A DNA stretch of 64,000 nt. Origin: Lachnospiraceae bacterium. Its GTDB lineage: Bacteria; Bacillota; Clostridia; Lachnospirales; Lachnospiraceae. A model generated the notes under the pieces. The model saw only the letters and a list, made by a program, of their open reading frames with translations, was not told the DNA's origin and made no database searches. Where the stretch lies: positions 1-64,000 of the forward strand of contig SVDH01000002.1 in the NCBI GenBank assembly GCA_015057865.1. The letters run 5' to 3'. How positions within the stretch are numbered: the stretch's first letter is position 1; the number at the start of each line of letters is the position of its first letter. The position numbers and the translations under genes were made by a program. Of this stretch, positions 17,442 to 26,085 are shown one piece after another.

Positions 17442-17494
17442 ATGATAATATGCTGAATTGAGCCGTTCAGACATAATAGCAAAATGCCTATAAT
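17442..17494 (+). promoter_or_regulatory. Shared-architecture promoter of the OFA carrier at 17552
   Basis: ATG-ATAA-TAT (17442-17451), a degenerate form of the ATA-N4-TAT dyad, lies 47 bp before TATAAT (17489-17494). The hexamer at the -35 position is TTCAGA, which is poor. This is the weakest dyad of the six-member set described in the findings. Confidence 0.45.
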
Positions 17495-17529
17495 AGATAT
17501 TGAGATAATATCTGTTACAGGCATTTTTT
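17481..17529 (+). terminator. rpoN terminator overlapping the next promoter
   Basis: AAAATGCCT (from 17481) pairs with ACAGGCATTTT (ending about 17526) through an inner AGATAT/ATATCT stem, followed by a T run. The -10 of the downstream carrier lies in the 5' arm, so transcripts starting there cannot form this hairpin. Confidence 0.65.
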
Positions 17530-17551
17530 GTTTTGGGAAAAGGGGATAAAA

Positions 17552-18781
17552 ATGAAGCAGGTGAATCGGTGGAAGTATGTCATAATTGGGTTGATCGTAC
17601 TTCTTCTGGCAGGTCTGGTCTATACATGGACGGTAATGTCAAAGACGATCGGTGCAGAGCATCCCGATTGGAGTGCGGCATCACTTTCTTTAACGTTTAC
17701 ACTGGTTATGGCATTTTTCTGTATTGGGGGATTGATCGCTGGAATTCTTAGCAAACGACTTAGTCCGAAATTGCTTATGGTTGTATCAGCTGTTCTGTTT
17801 TTTGCAGGTTTTCTGATTGCATCCATGACCGGAGATTCGCCGGTGATGCTATATCTGGGCTTTGGTATCCTGTGTGGTCTCGGATCCGGATTTGCTTACA
17901 ATATGGTTATCAGTACGATGTCGGCCTGGTTTCCGGATAAGCAGGGGCTGATTTCCGGGATTTTGCTGATGGGATTTGGTTTCAGTGCCTTTATTATAGG
18001 GAAAATATTTGCTGCCACAGCACCTCCCACAGGAGATGATGTCTGGAAGAGCGTGTTCCGGATATTGGGCATTTTGATTTTGATCGTTTTTATTGTCTGC
18101 GGGCTCTTTTTTGTCAGGCCCGGAGCAGATTATTCGATACCTGAAGCAAAAAAGAAAAAGACTGTAAGAGAGCCGGCCTCGGATATCAGTACAGGAGAAA
18201 TGATTCGGGAATTCAGTTTCTGGATGATCTTTTTCTGGGCGGTATTTGCCAGTTCCTCTGGCTTGGCTCTTGTGTCACAGGCCAGTGGAATCGCCGGGCA
18301 GGTCAGCCAGGAAATGAGCGCCGGAATGGTTGCTACGATCGTAGGTCTGATCTCCATTCTGAATGGAATCGGGAGAGTGGTCTTCGGGATGATTTTTGAC
18401 AAGAAAGGATTCCGACTGACCATCATTCTGGATACCATTGTATTTCTGATCGCAGCTGCTGTCATCATGTCTGCTCTGAAGAGTGGAAACGTGACTACTC
18501 TGACAGTTGGGTTTGTAGTCGGTGGGCTTGCATACGGCGGAATCATGCCGACGAATGCCGCTATCATCAGTGATTTTTACGGTAGGACCTACTATCCGAC
18601 GAACTTCTCGCTGATCACATTAAATCTGCTGCCGGCTTCTTTTGCATCGACACTGGCCGGGAAACTGTATGATGTCACAGGTACCTATGTTACGATTACA
18701 GTCATGATGATCGCGGCTACGCTGATCTCTTTTGTGATCTTTTTGCTGGTCCGCAGGCCTGAGGGGAGGGCTGTATCGTAA
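17552..18781 (+). CDS. MFS transporter, OFA-like (second copy)
   Basis: About 409 residues with twelve predicted helices. It is a paralogue of the carrier at 3738; shared stretches include LSLTFTLV, SAWFPDKQGLISGILLMGF and FDKKGFRLT. OFA carriers exchange or import small carboxylates. The ATG at 17552 follows AAAAGGGGAT. It has its own promoter of the shared ATA-N4-TAT type and lies immediately before the alcohol dehydrogenase, so it may import the substrate of the redox island. A long hairpin at 18821-18876 ends the unit. Confidence 0.87.
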   Translation: MKQVNRWKYVIIGLIVLLLAGLVYTWTVMSKTIGAEHPDWSAASLSLTFTLVMAFFCIGGLIAGILSKRLSPKLLMVVSAVLFFAGFLIASMTGDSPVMLYLGFGILCGLGSGFAYNMVISTMSAWFPDKQGLISGILLMGFGFSAFIIGKIFAATAPPTGDDVWKSVFRILGILILIVFIVCGLFFVRPGADYSIPEAKKKKTVREPASDISTGEMIREFSFWMIFFWAVFASSSGLALVSQASGIAGQVSQEMSAGMVATIVGLISILNGIGRVVFGMIFDKKGFRLTIILDTIVFLIAAAVIMSALKSGNVTTLTVGFVVGGLAYGGIMPTNAAIISDFYGRTYYPTNFSLITLNLLPASFASTLAGKLYDVTGTYVTITVMMIAATLISFVIFLLVRRPEGRAVS

Positions 18782-18788
18782 AATCCCG

Positions 18789-18840
18789 ATAACAGTATGC
18801 GATTCCGATATTTCTATATAAAAAAGCTGTCACGTACAAT
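18789..18840 (+). promoter_or_regulatory. Shared-architecture promoter of the Fe-alcohol dehydrogenase
   Basis: cgATAACAGTATgc (dyad 18789-18798) lies 46 bp before TACAAT (18835-18840). The -35 position shows TTCTAT, a poor match, which suggests activator dependence. The core CCCGATAACAGTAT is identical to the one before the aldolase at 24853-24866. Confidence 0.6.
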
Positions 18841-18876
18841 GAAAGCAGAATCATTCATTGTACCTGGCAGCTTTTT
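18821..18876 (+). terminator. Long terminator hairpin containing a promoter -10
   Basis: AAAAAGCTGTCA and CGTACAATGA (18821-18842) pair with TCATTGTAC and TGGCAGCTTTTT (18855-18876). It should terminate the upstream carrier mRNA. The 5' arm holds the TACAAT of the dehydrogenase promoter, so transcripts from that promoter carry only the 3' arm. Confidence 0.7.
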
Positions 18877-18898
18877 ATATATTGAAGGAGGCGTGAAG

Positions 18899-20056
18899 AT
18901 GGTAAGTACATATACACAGCTTTGTCCGGTATTGTTCGGGCCGGATGCGTCAAAACAGTTGGGTGAAAAAGCAAAAGAAATGGGCGCTAAAAATGTAATG
19001 CTTATCTATGACAAAGGAATTGGCGGAACAGGCATTGTAGATGCTTTCGAAAAAGACCTGGAAGAAAACGGGATGAAAGTTCTCCGGTTTGACGGAGTTA
19101 TGCCGGATGCTCCGAAAGAAATGGTGAATGCGGCAGGCAAACTAGCTCAGGATAACAACATCGATGCAATTGTCGGGATTGGCGGAGGCAGCAGTCTGGA
19201 TACTGCAAAGGCGATTTCTATTCTGATCGAAAACCCTCTGCCGATTGAAGATTATTATCCGCATAAGGGAAAGGCATTCAAGCAGGAAAGGCCGTTGATC
19301 CTGGTTCCGACAGCAGCCGGAACGGGAAGTGAAGTAACGATCATGGCCGTTATTCATGATAAAGATACAGATGCGAAAGAGTTTGTGCTTCGTCATGGGG
19401 ATCTTGCGATTCTGGACCCATGTCTGACAATGAGTGCGCCGCCGTTCGTAACGGCATCGACCGGTATGGATGCAATGTCACATGCCGCAGAGGCGTTAAC
19501 AACAAATTGCGGAAATCCCAAAGCAGACCTTCTGGCATTGCATGCCATCAAACTGATCACTGATAATCTTCCGGTTGCATTTCAGGATGGAAACGATCTG
19601 GAGGCCAGGACAAACTTAAGTCTTGCCAGCAACTTTGCGGGAATGGCGTTTAACGATGCAAGTGTACATTTCGGTCATGCTGCGGCACATGAACTGGGTG
19701 TTCAGTTCCATATGCCTCACGGGGATGCATGTGCGATTGCTTTACCGGAAGTCATCCGTTTTTCCGCAGACATCATCCCGGAGAAAACAGCAAATATAGC
19801 GGAAGCCCTGGGAATTGCCGTGCCGGAAGGAGCAGGCGGAGCAGAAATCGGTGAGCTTTGTGCGGCAAAGATCCGAAGCCTGATGAAAGAAGTCGGGATT
19901 AAATCCTTAAAGGAGCGCGGTCTTTCAAGAGAAGAGGTCGTCGCGTGCGCGGAAGGTGCTGTCAAAAAGAACTGGTTTGTTATCTGTTCCCTAAAGGAGA
20001 TCACACCTGAGGTAATGGCAGAAGAACTGGGCGAAATGTACGACAATTACCAGTAA
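18899..20056 (+). CDS. Iron-containing alcohol dehydrogenase
   Basis: A 385-residue group III (Fe-ADH) enzyme that interconverts an aldehyde and an alcohol with NAD(P). The nucleotide site is GGGSSLDTAKAI (about residue 95), followed by PTAAGTGSEVT. The metal ligands fall in the HAAAHELGVQFHMPHGDA region, where the histidines of HELG and HMPHG match the family. The ATG at 18899 follows GAAGGAGGCGTGAAG. It is transcribed from its own shared-architecture promoter and is followed by a Zn-dependent alcohol dehydrogenase with the same promoter type, so the two enzymes are probably expressed together. Substrate unknown. Confidence 0.92.
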   Translation: MVSTYTQLCPVLFGPDASKQLGEKAKEMGAKNVMLIYDKGIGGTGIVDAFEKDLEENGMKVLRFDGVMPDAPKEMVNAAGKLAQDNNIDAIVGIGGGSSLDTAKAISILIENPLPIEDYYPHKGKAFKQERPLILVPTAAGTGSEVTIMAVIHDKDTDAKEFVLRHGDLAILDPCLTMSAPPFVTASTGMDAMSHAAEALTTNCGNPKADLLALHAIKLITDNLPVAFQDGNDLEARTNLSLASNFAGMAFNDASVHFGHAAAHELGVQFHMPHGDACAIALPEVIRFSADIIPEKTANIAEALGIAVPEGAGGAEIGELCAAKIRSLMKEVGIKSLKERGLSREEVVACAEGAVKKNWFVICSLKEITPEVMAEELGEMYDNYQ

Positions 20057-20090
20057 GAAGCGGGATCGGGAGCCATATCGATAAAACGCG

Positions 20091-20142
20091 ATAGCCATAT
20101 GCATATTGAATATTTCACGTGGTAAAACGCGCCGAATATAAT
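20091..20142 (+). promoter_or_regulatory. Shared-architecture promoter of the Zn-alcohol dehydrogenase
   Basis: cgATAGCCATATgc (dyad 20091-20100) lies 46 bp before TATAAT (20137-20142). The -35 position (20114-20119) is TTCACG, a poor match. A third element, ATTGAATATT, lies between them. Confidence 0.6.
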
Positions 20143-20200
20143 GTACTTAGATACGTACAATCAATAGCGTGAAAGTAAATAATATAAAGGAGGAAGAGTA

Positions 20201-21310
20201 ATGAGTTATCTCAAAAAAGCAAAAGCAATGGTACTGGAAGAGTATGGTCAGCCGGATGTGATGCGGGAAATTGACGTTCCGGAATTAATGGATGGCGATA
20301 TCCTGGTAAAAGTAAAGCTGGCAGGCATCTGTGGTACCGATGTTCATCAGCAGATCGGTGATCTTTCCATCAAACCGCCGACACCAATGATCCAGGGACA
20401 TGAGACACTGGGCGAGATTGTAGAGTTGAAGGGTGTGACGAAAGATGTGACCGGTACACCGGTAAAAGAAGGTGACAGAATCCTCTGGGCGCATCAGTTC
20501 TGTGGCGAATGCTATGCCTGCAAGATCCTTCAGCAGCCATATGCATGTTTTGGAAGCAAGGGATACGGATTCGCACCTCCTGCCCTGCTCCGTGGCGGCT
20601 TTGCGGAATATGAGCTTGTTACAAAAGGAACGGACATTGTACGTGTTCCGGATTCGGTAAAGGATGAAGAGGCTCTGGGCGTAGGATGTGCATTCCGTAC
20701 AGTTGTGAATGGATATGACAAGATCATGGCACACGGTGGCGTGCCGACAGGCGGCACGGTTGTTATCCAGGGTGTGGGACCGATCGGTCTGTATTCGACA
20801 GTTATGGCTGCACAGACAGGCGCGGCAAAGATCATCACTGTTGATTCGGTAGAGAGCAGACTTGAGTTTTCCAAAAAATGGGGAGCAACGCATACGATCA
20901 GCATGAAAGACATTCCGGATGCACATGAGCGCGCGGAGTATGTTAAGAGCATTACAAACGGGATCGGCGCTGATGTTGTAATCGAGTGTACCGGTGTTCC
21001 GGCAGCATTTAACGAAGGCCTGGATTACTTCTCGAAGTTCGGAACCTATCTGATCCTTGGTCAGACATCCAGAAGAAGTGTTGAGATCATTCCAAACGAT
21101 ATCATGAATAAGCAGCTGGTAATCCTTGGAAGCGGTTCCGCTGACATCCGTCACTTTGTCAAAGCGCTGAAGTTCATTGAAGCGTTCCGCGAGAAATATC
21201 CGTTCGGAGAGCTGATCTCTACCAAGTATCCGTTAGAGCAGGCAAATGAGGCTATGAAGAGCATGCTGGAAGGAAAAGATCTGAAGGCTGCCATCGATAT
21301 GAGCTTATAA
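20201..21310 (+). CDS. Zinc-dependent medium-chain alcohol dehydrogenase
   Basis: A 369-residue MDR-family enzyme. Catalytic zinc ligands are seen in GICGTDVH (Cys) and QGHETLGEIV (His-Glu). The structural zinc lobe has four cysteines in CGECYACKILQQPYACFG. The Rossmann glycines are in GTVVIQGVGPIGLYS. The type is like sorbitol, threonine or aryl-alcohol dehydrogenases. The ATG follows AAAGGAGGAAGAGTA. A terminator at 21368-21413 follows. With the preceding Fe-ADH it suggests handling of more than one alcohol or aldehyde in the pathway. Confidence 0.93.
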   Translation: MSYLKKAKAMVLEEYGQPDVMREIDVPELMDGDILVKVKLAGICGTDVHQQIGDLSIKPPTPMIQGHETLGEIVELKGVTKDVTGTPVKEGDRILWAHQFCGECYACKILQQPYACFGSKGYGFAPPALLRGGFAEYELVTKGTDIVRVPDSVKDEEALGVGCAFRTVVNGYDKIMAHGGVPTGGTVVIQGVGPIGLYSTVMAAQTGAAKIITVDSVESRLEFSKKWGATHTISMKDIPDAHERAEYVKSITNGIGADVVIECTGVPAAFNEGLDYFSKFGTYLILGQTSRRSVEIIPNDIMNKQLVILGSGSADIRHFVKALKFIEAFREKYPFGELISTKYPLEQANEAMKSMLEGKDLKAAIDMSL

Positions 21311-21367
21311 AGATTCCGAAAAGATTACATAAGAAACTGCCGGAACCAGTTCATAATAGGTATACAG

Positions 21368-21413
21368 AGTCCGCGTTGAGTCCCGGTTCGGCTTGGCGCG
21401 GACTTTGTTTTTT
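21368..21413 (+). terminator. Terminator after the Zn-alcohol dehydrogenase
   Basis: AGTCCGCG (21368-21375) pairs with CGCGGACT (21397-21404), with an inner CCCGG/CTTGG-type stem, followed by TTGTTTTTT. Confidence 0.85.
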
Positions 21414-21436
21414 CAACAGAAATAGGAAACAGGATT

Positions 21437-22177
21437 ATGAAAGACTTGAAATTATATATTTTATACACCGGATGTATCACACTTCCGAAGGGACATATGA
21501 CGCCGGGGACTGCAGATGCCGCAGAAATCATTACGTTTCCGGCATATTGCTACCTGATCGATCATCCGAAAGGAAAAGTGCTGGTGGACTGCGGAATGAA
21601 TCATGGCGGTCCTGCAGCGGTGCGGGAGGAGGATGTGGTTGTCAACCGGCTTGCTGAGATCGGCGTTATGCCCGACGACATCAAATATGTGGTCTTAAGC
21701 CATATGCACATCGATCATGCGGCTTATATGACTTCTTTTCCGAACGCAACATTTGTGGTACGCAAGGAGGAACTAAAAACAGCATGGTGGCCGGAAGAAT
21801 GTGAAAAGGGATATTGCTTTCCGGATTATAAGGATACCAGAGATTATAAGTATATCCAGCCGATTGACGAGGAGCAGTTTGATCTCTTTCTGGACGGAAG
21901 TGTTGTCCTGATTGACACAAAGGGACATACCAGAGGGCATCAGTCTGTTCTTCTGGACCTGGAAGAAACCGGAAAGGTATGCCTGGTCGCTGATGCAGCT
22001 TCTTTTAGAGAAAATATGGATGAAATGGTCTTGCCGGGATTTTGTTCACTCCCATGGGAAGCGCTAAGAAGTCTTAGAAAGCTGAAACATCTGGAAGAGG
22101 AAGGGTACTGGCTGGTGTTCGGGCATGATATCCCGCAAAAAGAGACATTAAAGTTGTCGCCGGAATTCTATCAATAA
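21437..22177 (+). CDS. MBL-fold hydrolase, N-acyl-homoserine-lactonase-like
   Basis: A 246-residue metallo-beta-lactamase-fold protein. The dinuclear zinc signature HMHIDH is at about residue 94, with the further ligands in GHTRGHQS, a DAAS aspartate and a late GHD histidine. The layout matches the AHL-lactonase branch, which opens lactone rings. In a catabolic island a sugar-acid or aromatic lactone is as likely a substrate as a quorum signal. It is followed by the polyferredoxin and aldehyde oxidoreductase, with a 66-base gap, and probably leads that operon. No shared-type promoter was found upstream of it. Confidence 0.85.
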   Translation: MKDLKLYILYTGCITLPKGHMTPGTADAAEIITFPAYCYLIDHPKGKVLVDCGMNHGGPAAVREEDVVVNRLAEIGVMPDDIKYVVLSHMHIDHAAYMTSFPNATFVVRKEELKTAWWPEECEKGYCFPDYKDTRDYKYIQPIDEEQFDLFLDGSVVLIDTKGHTRGHQSVLLDLEETGKVCLVADAASFRENMDEMVLPGFCSLPWEALRSLRKLKHLEEEGYWLVFGHDIPQKETLKLSPEFYQ

Positions 22178-22243
22178 ACAATTTGGCCGGAGGGCCGTGA
22201 AGCAGCAGATATAGATTGGGGAAATGATGAAGGAGATGACACG

Positions 22244-22774
22244 ATGAGAGAACAGGAAACACTCTACGGGCAGAAGAGTGAAAACTATTCAAACCATATC
22301 GTACAGTATCCGCCGGAGGTGTCGGTCTGCGCCGGTTGTACCTCCTGTGAAGCAGTCTGTGCAATGGTTCATGATGGTGCAGTCAGTCCGTCGCTTGCAA
22401 GGCTTCATCTGGAACGCAGTACCGTGATGATGATGCACACAATCTGGTCCTGCCAGCAGTGTAAAGATCATCCGTGCTATGAAGCTTGTCCCAAAAAGGA
22501 TAAAGCGATGCTGATCGATGAAGAATTAGAGATTGCCTATGTGAATAAAGATGAATGTGTCGGATGCGGCCTTTGCGTGAAAGCGTGTCCGTTTGAACCG
22601 AAACGGATTCATTTGGAGCTGGAAAAACCGAGGGGAAAGGCAATCAAATGCGATCTTTGCCGGACACGTCCGGAAGGACCGGCATGCGTAGAGTATTGTC
22701 AGGTCAATTGCATTGGGTTGAGCGAGGATCCGATTCCGGAAGCAGATACCGGAGAACGCGGAGGATTGTTCTAG
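22244..22774 (+). CDS. 4Fe-4S electron-transfer partner of aldehyde oxidoreductase
   Basis: A 176-residue polyferredoxin with sixteen cysteines in four groups: CAGCTSCEAVC, CQQCKDHPCYEAC, CVGCGLCVKAC and CDLCRTRPEGPACVEYC. This is the four-cluster layout of HycB/AOR-type electron-transfer subunits. It should pass electrons between the tungsten enzyme encoded 12 bases downstream and ferredoxin or another acceptor. The ATG follows GAAGGAGATGACACG. The short gap to the next gene supports a two-subunit complex. Confidence 0.92.
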   Translation: MREQETLYGQKSENYSNHIVQYPPEVSVCAGCTSCEAVCAMVHDGAVSPSLARLHLERSTVMMMHTIWSCQQCKDHPCYEACPKKDKAMLIDEELEIAYVNKDECVGCGLCVKACPFEPKRIHLELEKPRGKAIKCDLCRTRPEGPACVEYCQVNCIGLSEDPIPEADTGERGGLF

Positions 22775-22786
22775 GAGGGAATGTCT

Positions 22787-24838
22787 ATGAGTGAAGAAAA
22801 GACCATTTACGGCTATGCCGGAAATATCCTGAGGATCAATCTGACAGACCAGTCGACAGAGTTGATCCCGACCGAAAAATACGCAAAGACATATATCGGA
22901 GGACGCAGTATTGCGTACCGTATTTATTGGGAAGAAATGAATCCGGACATCAAGGCACTTGATCCGGAAAACAAGCTGATCTATATGACAGGGCCGACGA
23001 CTGCGACGGCAATTCCATCCGGCGGCCGCTCTGTGTTTGTCTCTCTTTCCCCGAGAACTTTACCGGAAATGTGTACCTGGAGCGGTCTTGGCGGATGGTT
23101 TGGAGCGGAGCTTAAGTTTGCCGGATTTGACGGGTTGATCATTGAGGGGAAAGCAGAAAAACCAACGTATATATTTATCAATGACGGCGAAGTAGAATTC
23201 CTTCCCGCAGACGATCTTTGGGGGCAGTATGTACACGAGACACAGGAAAAACTGGAGGAGATCCACGGAAAGGAAATCAAGAGTTTCGTGATCGGGCCGG
23301 CAGGAGAGCGCCAGGTACGTTTTTCCACGATTACGACTGCAAATGACAACGCAGCCGCCAAGGGTGGATTTGGCGCGATCATGGGATCCAAGAATCTGAA
23401 GGCAGTTGCATGCAGAGGAACAGGCAAAATCACACCGTTTGACATCGAAAAGGTACTGTATCTGCGAAAAACCATGAATACACCGCCGGATCGTACAAAT
23501 CCGATCAAACATCTGGATGCGTTTATGGCCGGCCCGAATGTCAATGCACCTGTAGAAGGCGGTATGAAAGAAACGCAGGTGGCTTGCAGCTATGGCTGCA
23601 ACCAGCACTGCAACCGAATGCTGGTAGATGTAAAATCCGGAACTTCCCGAAAAAGGAAAAACCGTGTAGAGAAATGCGTCGGCGTATTTGCCATGGGCTT
23701 TGAGGAAAACTGTGGCTGGATGCCAAACCAGACGTTTATTACAGAACAGAATCATGCTGCGCCGTGTAAGACCCTTTCCGGAGATATGGATCCGCCGGAT
23801 CTGACCGACCCGCATGCAGCCGAGATTTTTGCATGGCGAAATGCGGATAAGGTTAATTTCTGGAAGAGCGATTATGACAAGGGAAATGTCATGATGGATC
23901 TTTGCAACCAGTATGGCATCGACAAATGGGAAACGACGGTAGGTGTATTGCCCTGGTTTGCCATGGGGAAAAAAGAAGGCGTATTCGAAGGTATGGATTT
24001 CGGTATGCCGATTGACGTGGAGTCAGAAGAATTTGTCCGTTATATCCTGAAATGTATCGCTTATCGAGAAGGGCCGTACGGAGACATTCTGGCGGAAGGT
24101 ATGGCACGTGCTGTCCGTACCCTTGGTCAGGAAAAATTCGGGAAGACGATCTATCACGACAGATATTCCGGCATTATCGAGGGGAAACAGCTGGATATCC
24201 CGATTCTGTTGGAAACGGCATGGGGTGATATGTTCCATTGGCAGGGCAGAGGCTTTCAGTCAGCAATCGATATTACAGGATGGGTGCCTGCGTCATTGCA
24301 GCTGATGTTATCTTCCCGTGATACGCAGACAGTAGCACATTTTCATGCAACATGGGATTACCATGAGGCGGTAAAAGATGATCCGTATCATAACCGGCTG
24401 GTACCACAGAATGTAATTGAATGCGAAGACCGTGAGATTATAAAGGATTCCTTTATGTCATGTGAATGGCAGGCACCGGATCATTACTGGCCTACAATGG
24501 AAACAGAGATGCTGTATGCTGCAACCGGCCAGGACATGTCATTAGACGAGATGCATGAGATGGCGGTTCGCGGAAGATTGTTGTTCCGCGCGATTCTGAT
24601 CCGTGATTCAGGTCGCAGCAGGGAACAGGAAGTCAATGCGATCTATCCGGGACTGACCTATCCGGATTCCGTGGGACTGACAACATCCTGGGAAGACTGG
24701 AACGATCTTGTCGATCTTTATTATGAAGAACGCGGCTGGGATAAAGAAACCGGTTGGATTCCGAGAGGTCAGTATGAGAAATATGGTCTGAAAGATGTTG
24801 CGGATGAACTGGAAGCATCCGGAAAGCTGCCCAAATAA
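22787..24838 (+). CDS. Tungsten-type aldehyde:ferredoxin oxidoreductase
   Basis: A 683-residue AOR-family enzyme, longer than the classic archaeal enzymes (about 605). It would oxidise an aldehyde to the acid, or the reverse, at a bis-pterin tungsten site next to one 4Fe-4S cluster. Signatures: YIGGRSIAYRIYWEEM near the N terminus, GPAGERQVRFS and the AAKGGFGAIMGSKNLKA pterin segment. Cluster cysteines are likely CSYGCNQHC (spacing C-x3-C-x3-C, where the classic pattern is C-x2-C-x3-C) plus a later one in FMSCEWQ. The second ATG (22787) is chosen for its spacing from AGGAGGGA. Paired with the polyferredoxin upstream, as in BamBC-like systems. Confidence 0.9.
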   Translation: MSEEKTIYGYAGNILRINLTDQSTELIPTEKYAKTYIGGRSIAYRIYWEEMNPDIKALDPENKLIYMTGPTTATAIPSGGRSVFVSLSPRTLPEMCTWSGLGGWFGAELKFAGFDGLIIEGKAEKPTYIFINDGEVEFLPADDLWGQYVHETQEKLEEIHGKEIKSFVIGPAGERQVRFSTITTANDNAAAKGGFGAIMGSKNLKAVACRGTGKITPFDIEKVLYLRKTMNTPPDRTNPIKHLDAFMAGPNVNAPVEGGMKETQVACSYGCNQHCNRMLVDVKSGTSRKRKNRVEKCVGVFAMGFEENCGWMPNQTFITEQNHAAPCKTLSGDMDPPDLTDPHAAEIFAWRNADKVNFWKSDYDKGNVMMDLCNQYGIDKWETTVGVLPWFAMGKKEGVFEGMDFGMPIDVESEEFVRYILKCIAYREGPYGDILAEGMARAVRTLGQEKFGKTIYHDRYSGIIEGKQLDIPILLETAWGDMFHWQGRGFQSAIDITGWVPASLQLMLSSRDTQTVAHFHATWDYHEAVKDDPYHNRLVPQNVIECEDREIIKDSFMSCEWQAPDHYWPTMETEMLYAATGQDMSLDEMHEMAVRGRLLFRAILIRDSGRSREQEVNAIYPGLTYPDSVGLTTSWEDWNDLVDLYYEERGWDKETGWIPRGQYEKYGLKDVADELEASGKLPK

Positions 24839-24856
24839 AAGAATAGCCTTTTCCCG

Positions 24857-24909
24857 ATAACAGTATTCCGAAGCAGGCTGTTTTGGGGAAAATCCAATCA
24901 TTGTACAAT
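24857..24909 (+). promoter_or_regulatory. Shared-architecture promoter of the HpaI-type aldolase
   Basis: cgATAACAGTATtcc (dyad 24857-24866) lies 47 bp before TACAAT (24904-24909). The -35 position shows TTTTGG, a poor match. The phrase AGCCTTTTcccGATA upstream is shared with the carrier promoter at 25941. Confidence 0.65.
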
Positions 24910-24982
24910 AGTATCATAAGAAAACCAGTAATACTGAAGCAAAAAACAGCAGTAAAAATTGATTACCAAAGAGGAGGACAAA

Positions 24983-25816
24983 ATGGCTTACAACACAAGA
25001 GAAAACAAGATTATCACCAAAACAAAAGCAGGCGATGTTGCGATGGGCGTACAGTGCTATCTGCATTATCCCATTATGATGGATATGTATGGGTGGGCCG
25101 GCTATGATTATGTTATGCTCGATATGGAGCACACCCGCGTTGATTTCTCCAATATGGAGGATCTGGTCAGAGCATGCGAATCCAATGACATTACACCGAT
25201 CTTCCGTGTCGGCAAGAATGATCCGTTCCTGATCCGTTCCTGTATTGAAATTGGCGGCAAGGGTGTTGTCGTTCCGCATATCAAGAACGGTGAGGATGCA
25301 AGAAAAGCGGTTGCTTACTCCCACTTTAATCCAAACGGCAACGTTGGCGGCGGCGGTGAACTCGGCATGTGCCCGGCTGTCAGACACAGTAATTTCGGAC
25401 TCGATAATTATCCTGATTACAGAGAGTGGATCAATGAAAACCTCAGTACGTTTGTTTTGTTTGAAGACCTCAGCGCATTGGAGGACTGGGAAGCGATTCT
25501 GGACGAACTCGTACCGGGCAGAGACGGAATCGGATTCGGTATGGGAGATCTCGGATTCTCACTTCTGAAAAAAGACGAGAAGGTCGATCCGAATGAAGTT
25601 CTTTCCAAGTATGTGCCTGTCATTCAGAAAGCAGCGCATGAACGCGGCCTTCTGCAGCAGAATATGATCTGGGATATCCCGAATATGCTTGGCCCGGATC
25701 ATGAAGAAATCCAGAAATGTCTGGAACAGGGAACAAATGTCATTCTGACATTCCCGGATAATGCATGGTTTGCAAAGGTTGCAGGTGACGCACTCAAAAA
25801 GGCAAGAGGCCTTTAA
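24983..25816 (+). CDS. HpcH/HpaI-family aldolase
   Basis: A 277-residue class II pyruvate-type aldolase of the HpcH/HpaI (2-keto-3-deoxy-acid) family. It would split a 4-hydroxy-2-oxoacid into pyruvate (or another 2-oxoacid) and an aldehyde. Visible sites are LDMEHTRVDF (catalytic histidine region), the metal glutamate in VLFEDLSALE and the aspartate in GFGMGDLGFS. The ATG at 24983 follows GAGGAGGACAAA. It has the shared promoter and a strong terminator. The aldehyde product could feed the aldehyde oxidoreductase or the two alcohol dehydrogenases; this link is inference. Confidence 0.88.
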   Translation: MAYNTRENKIITKTKAGDVAMGVQCYLHYPIMMDMYGWAGYDYVMLDMEHTRVDFSNMEDLVRACESNDITPIFRVGKNDPFLIRSCIEIGGKGVVVPHIKNGEDARKAVAYSHFNPNGNVGGGGELGMCPAVRHSNFGLDNYPDYREWINENLSTFVLFEDLSALEDWEAILDELVPGRDGIGFGMGDLGFSLLKKDEKVDPNEVLSKYVPVIQKAAHERGLLQQNMIWDIPNMLGPDHEEIQKCLEQGTNVILTFPDNAWFAKVAGDALKKARGL

Positions 25817-25862
25817 AATCTGACTGTGCCGTTTCGTGTGGTCATAGCGGAAAAACGCATAT

Positions 25863-25896
25863 AAATGTACCCGGATTTATCCGGGTACATTTTTTA
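25863..25896 (+). terminator. Terminator after the aldolase
   Basis: AAATGTACCCGGA (25863-25875) pairs with TCCGGGTACATTT (25880-25892), followed by TTTT. Confidence 0.92.
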
Positions 25897-25952
25897 ATGC
25901 ATATCTGAGCTATGAGCGCTTGTCAAAAGTATAACAAGATAGCCTTTTTTCG

Positions 25953-26005
25953 ATAGTAGTATTCCAAAATGCCGTGTTCTAAGAAAAATACAATCTAAGT
26001 ACAAT
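25953..26005 (+). promoter_or_regulatory. Shared-architecture promoter of the MFS carrier at 26086
   Basis: cgATAGTAGTATtcc (dyad 25953-25962) lies 47 bp before TACAAT (26000-26005), exactly the spacing of the aldolase promoter. The sequence around the start, GTACAATAGAATCATA, also nearly matches GTACAATAGTATCATA there. Confidence 0.65.
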
Positions 26006-26085
26006 AGAATCATAGGATGGGTTGAATTAAAACGGTTATTTGAAACGTGTAGCCAAAGACTGTGATTCCAAAAAGGGGGATTATT

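Noticed and set aside
20285-21154. 289-codon open frame antisense to the Zn-alcohol dehydrogenase
   Set aside because: Complementary to a well-supported enzyme; no ribosome site or family match.
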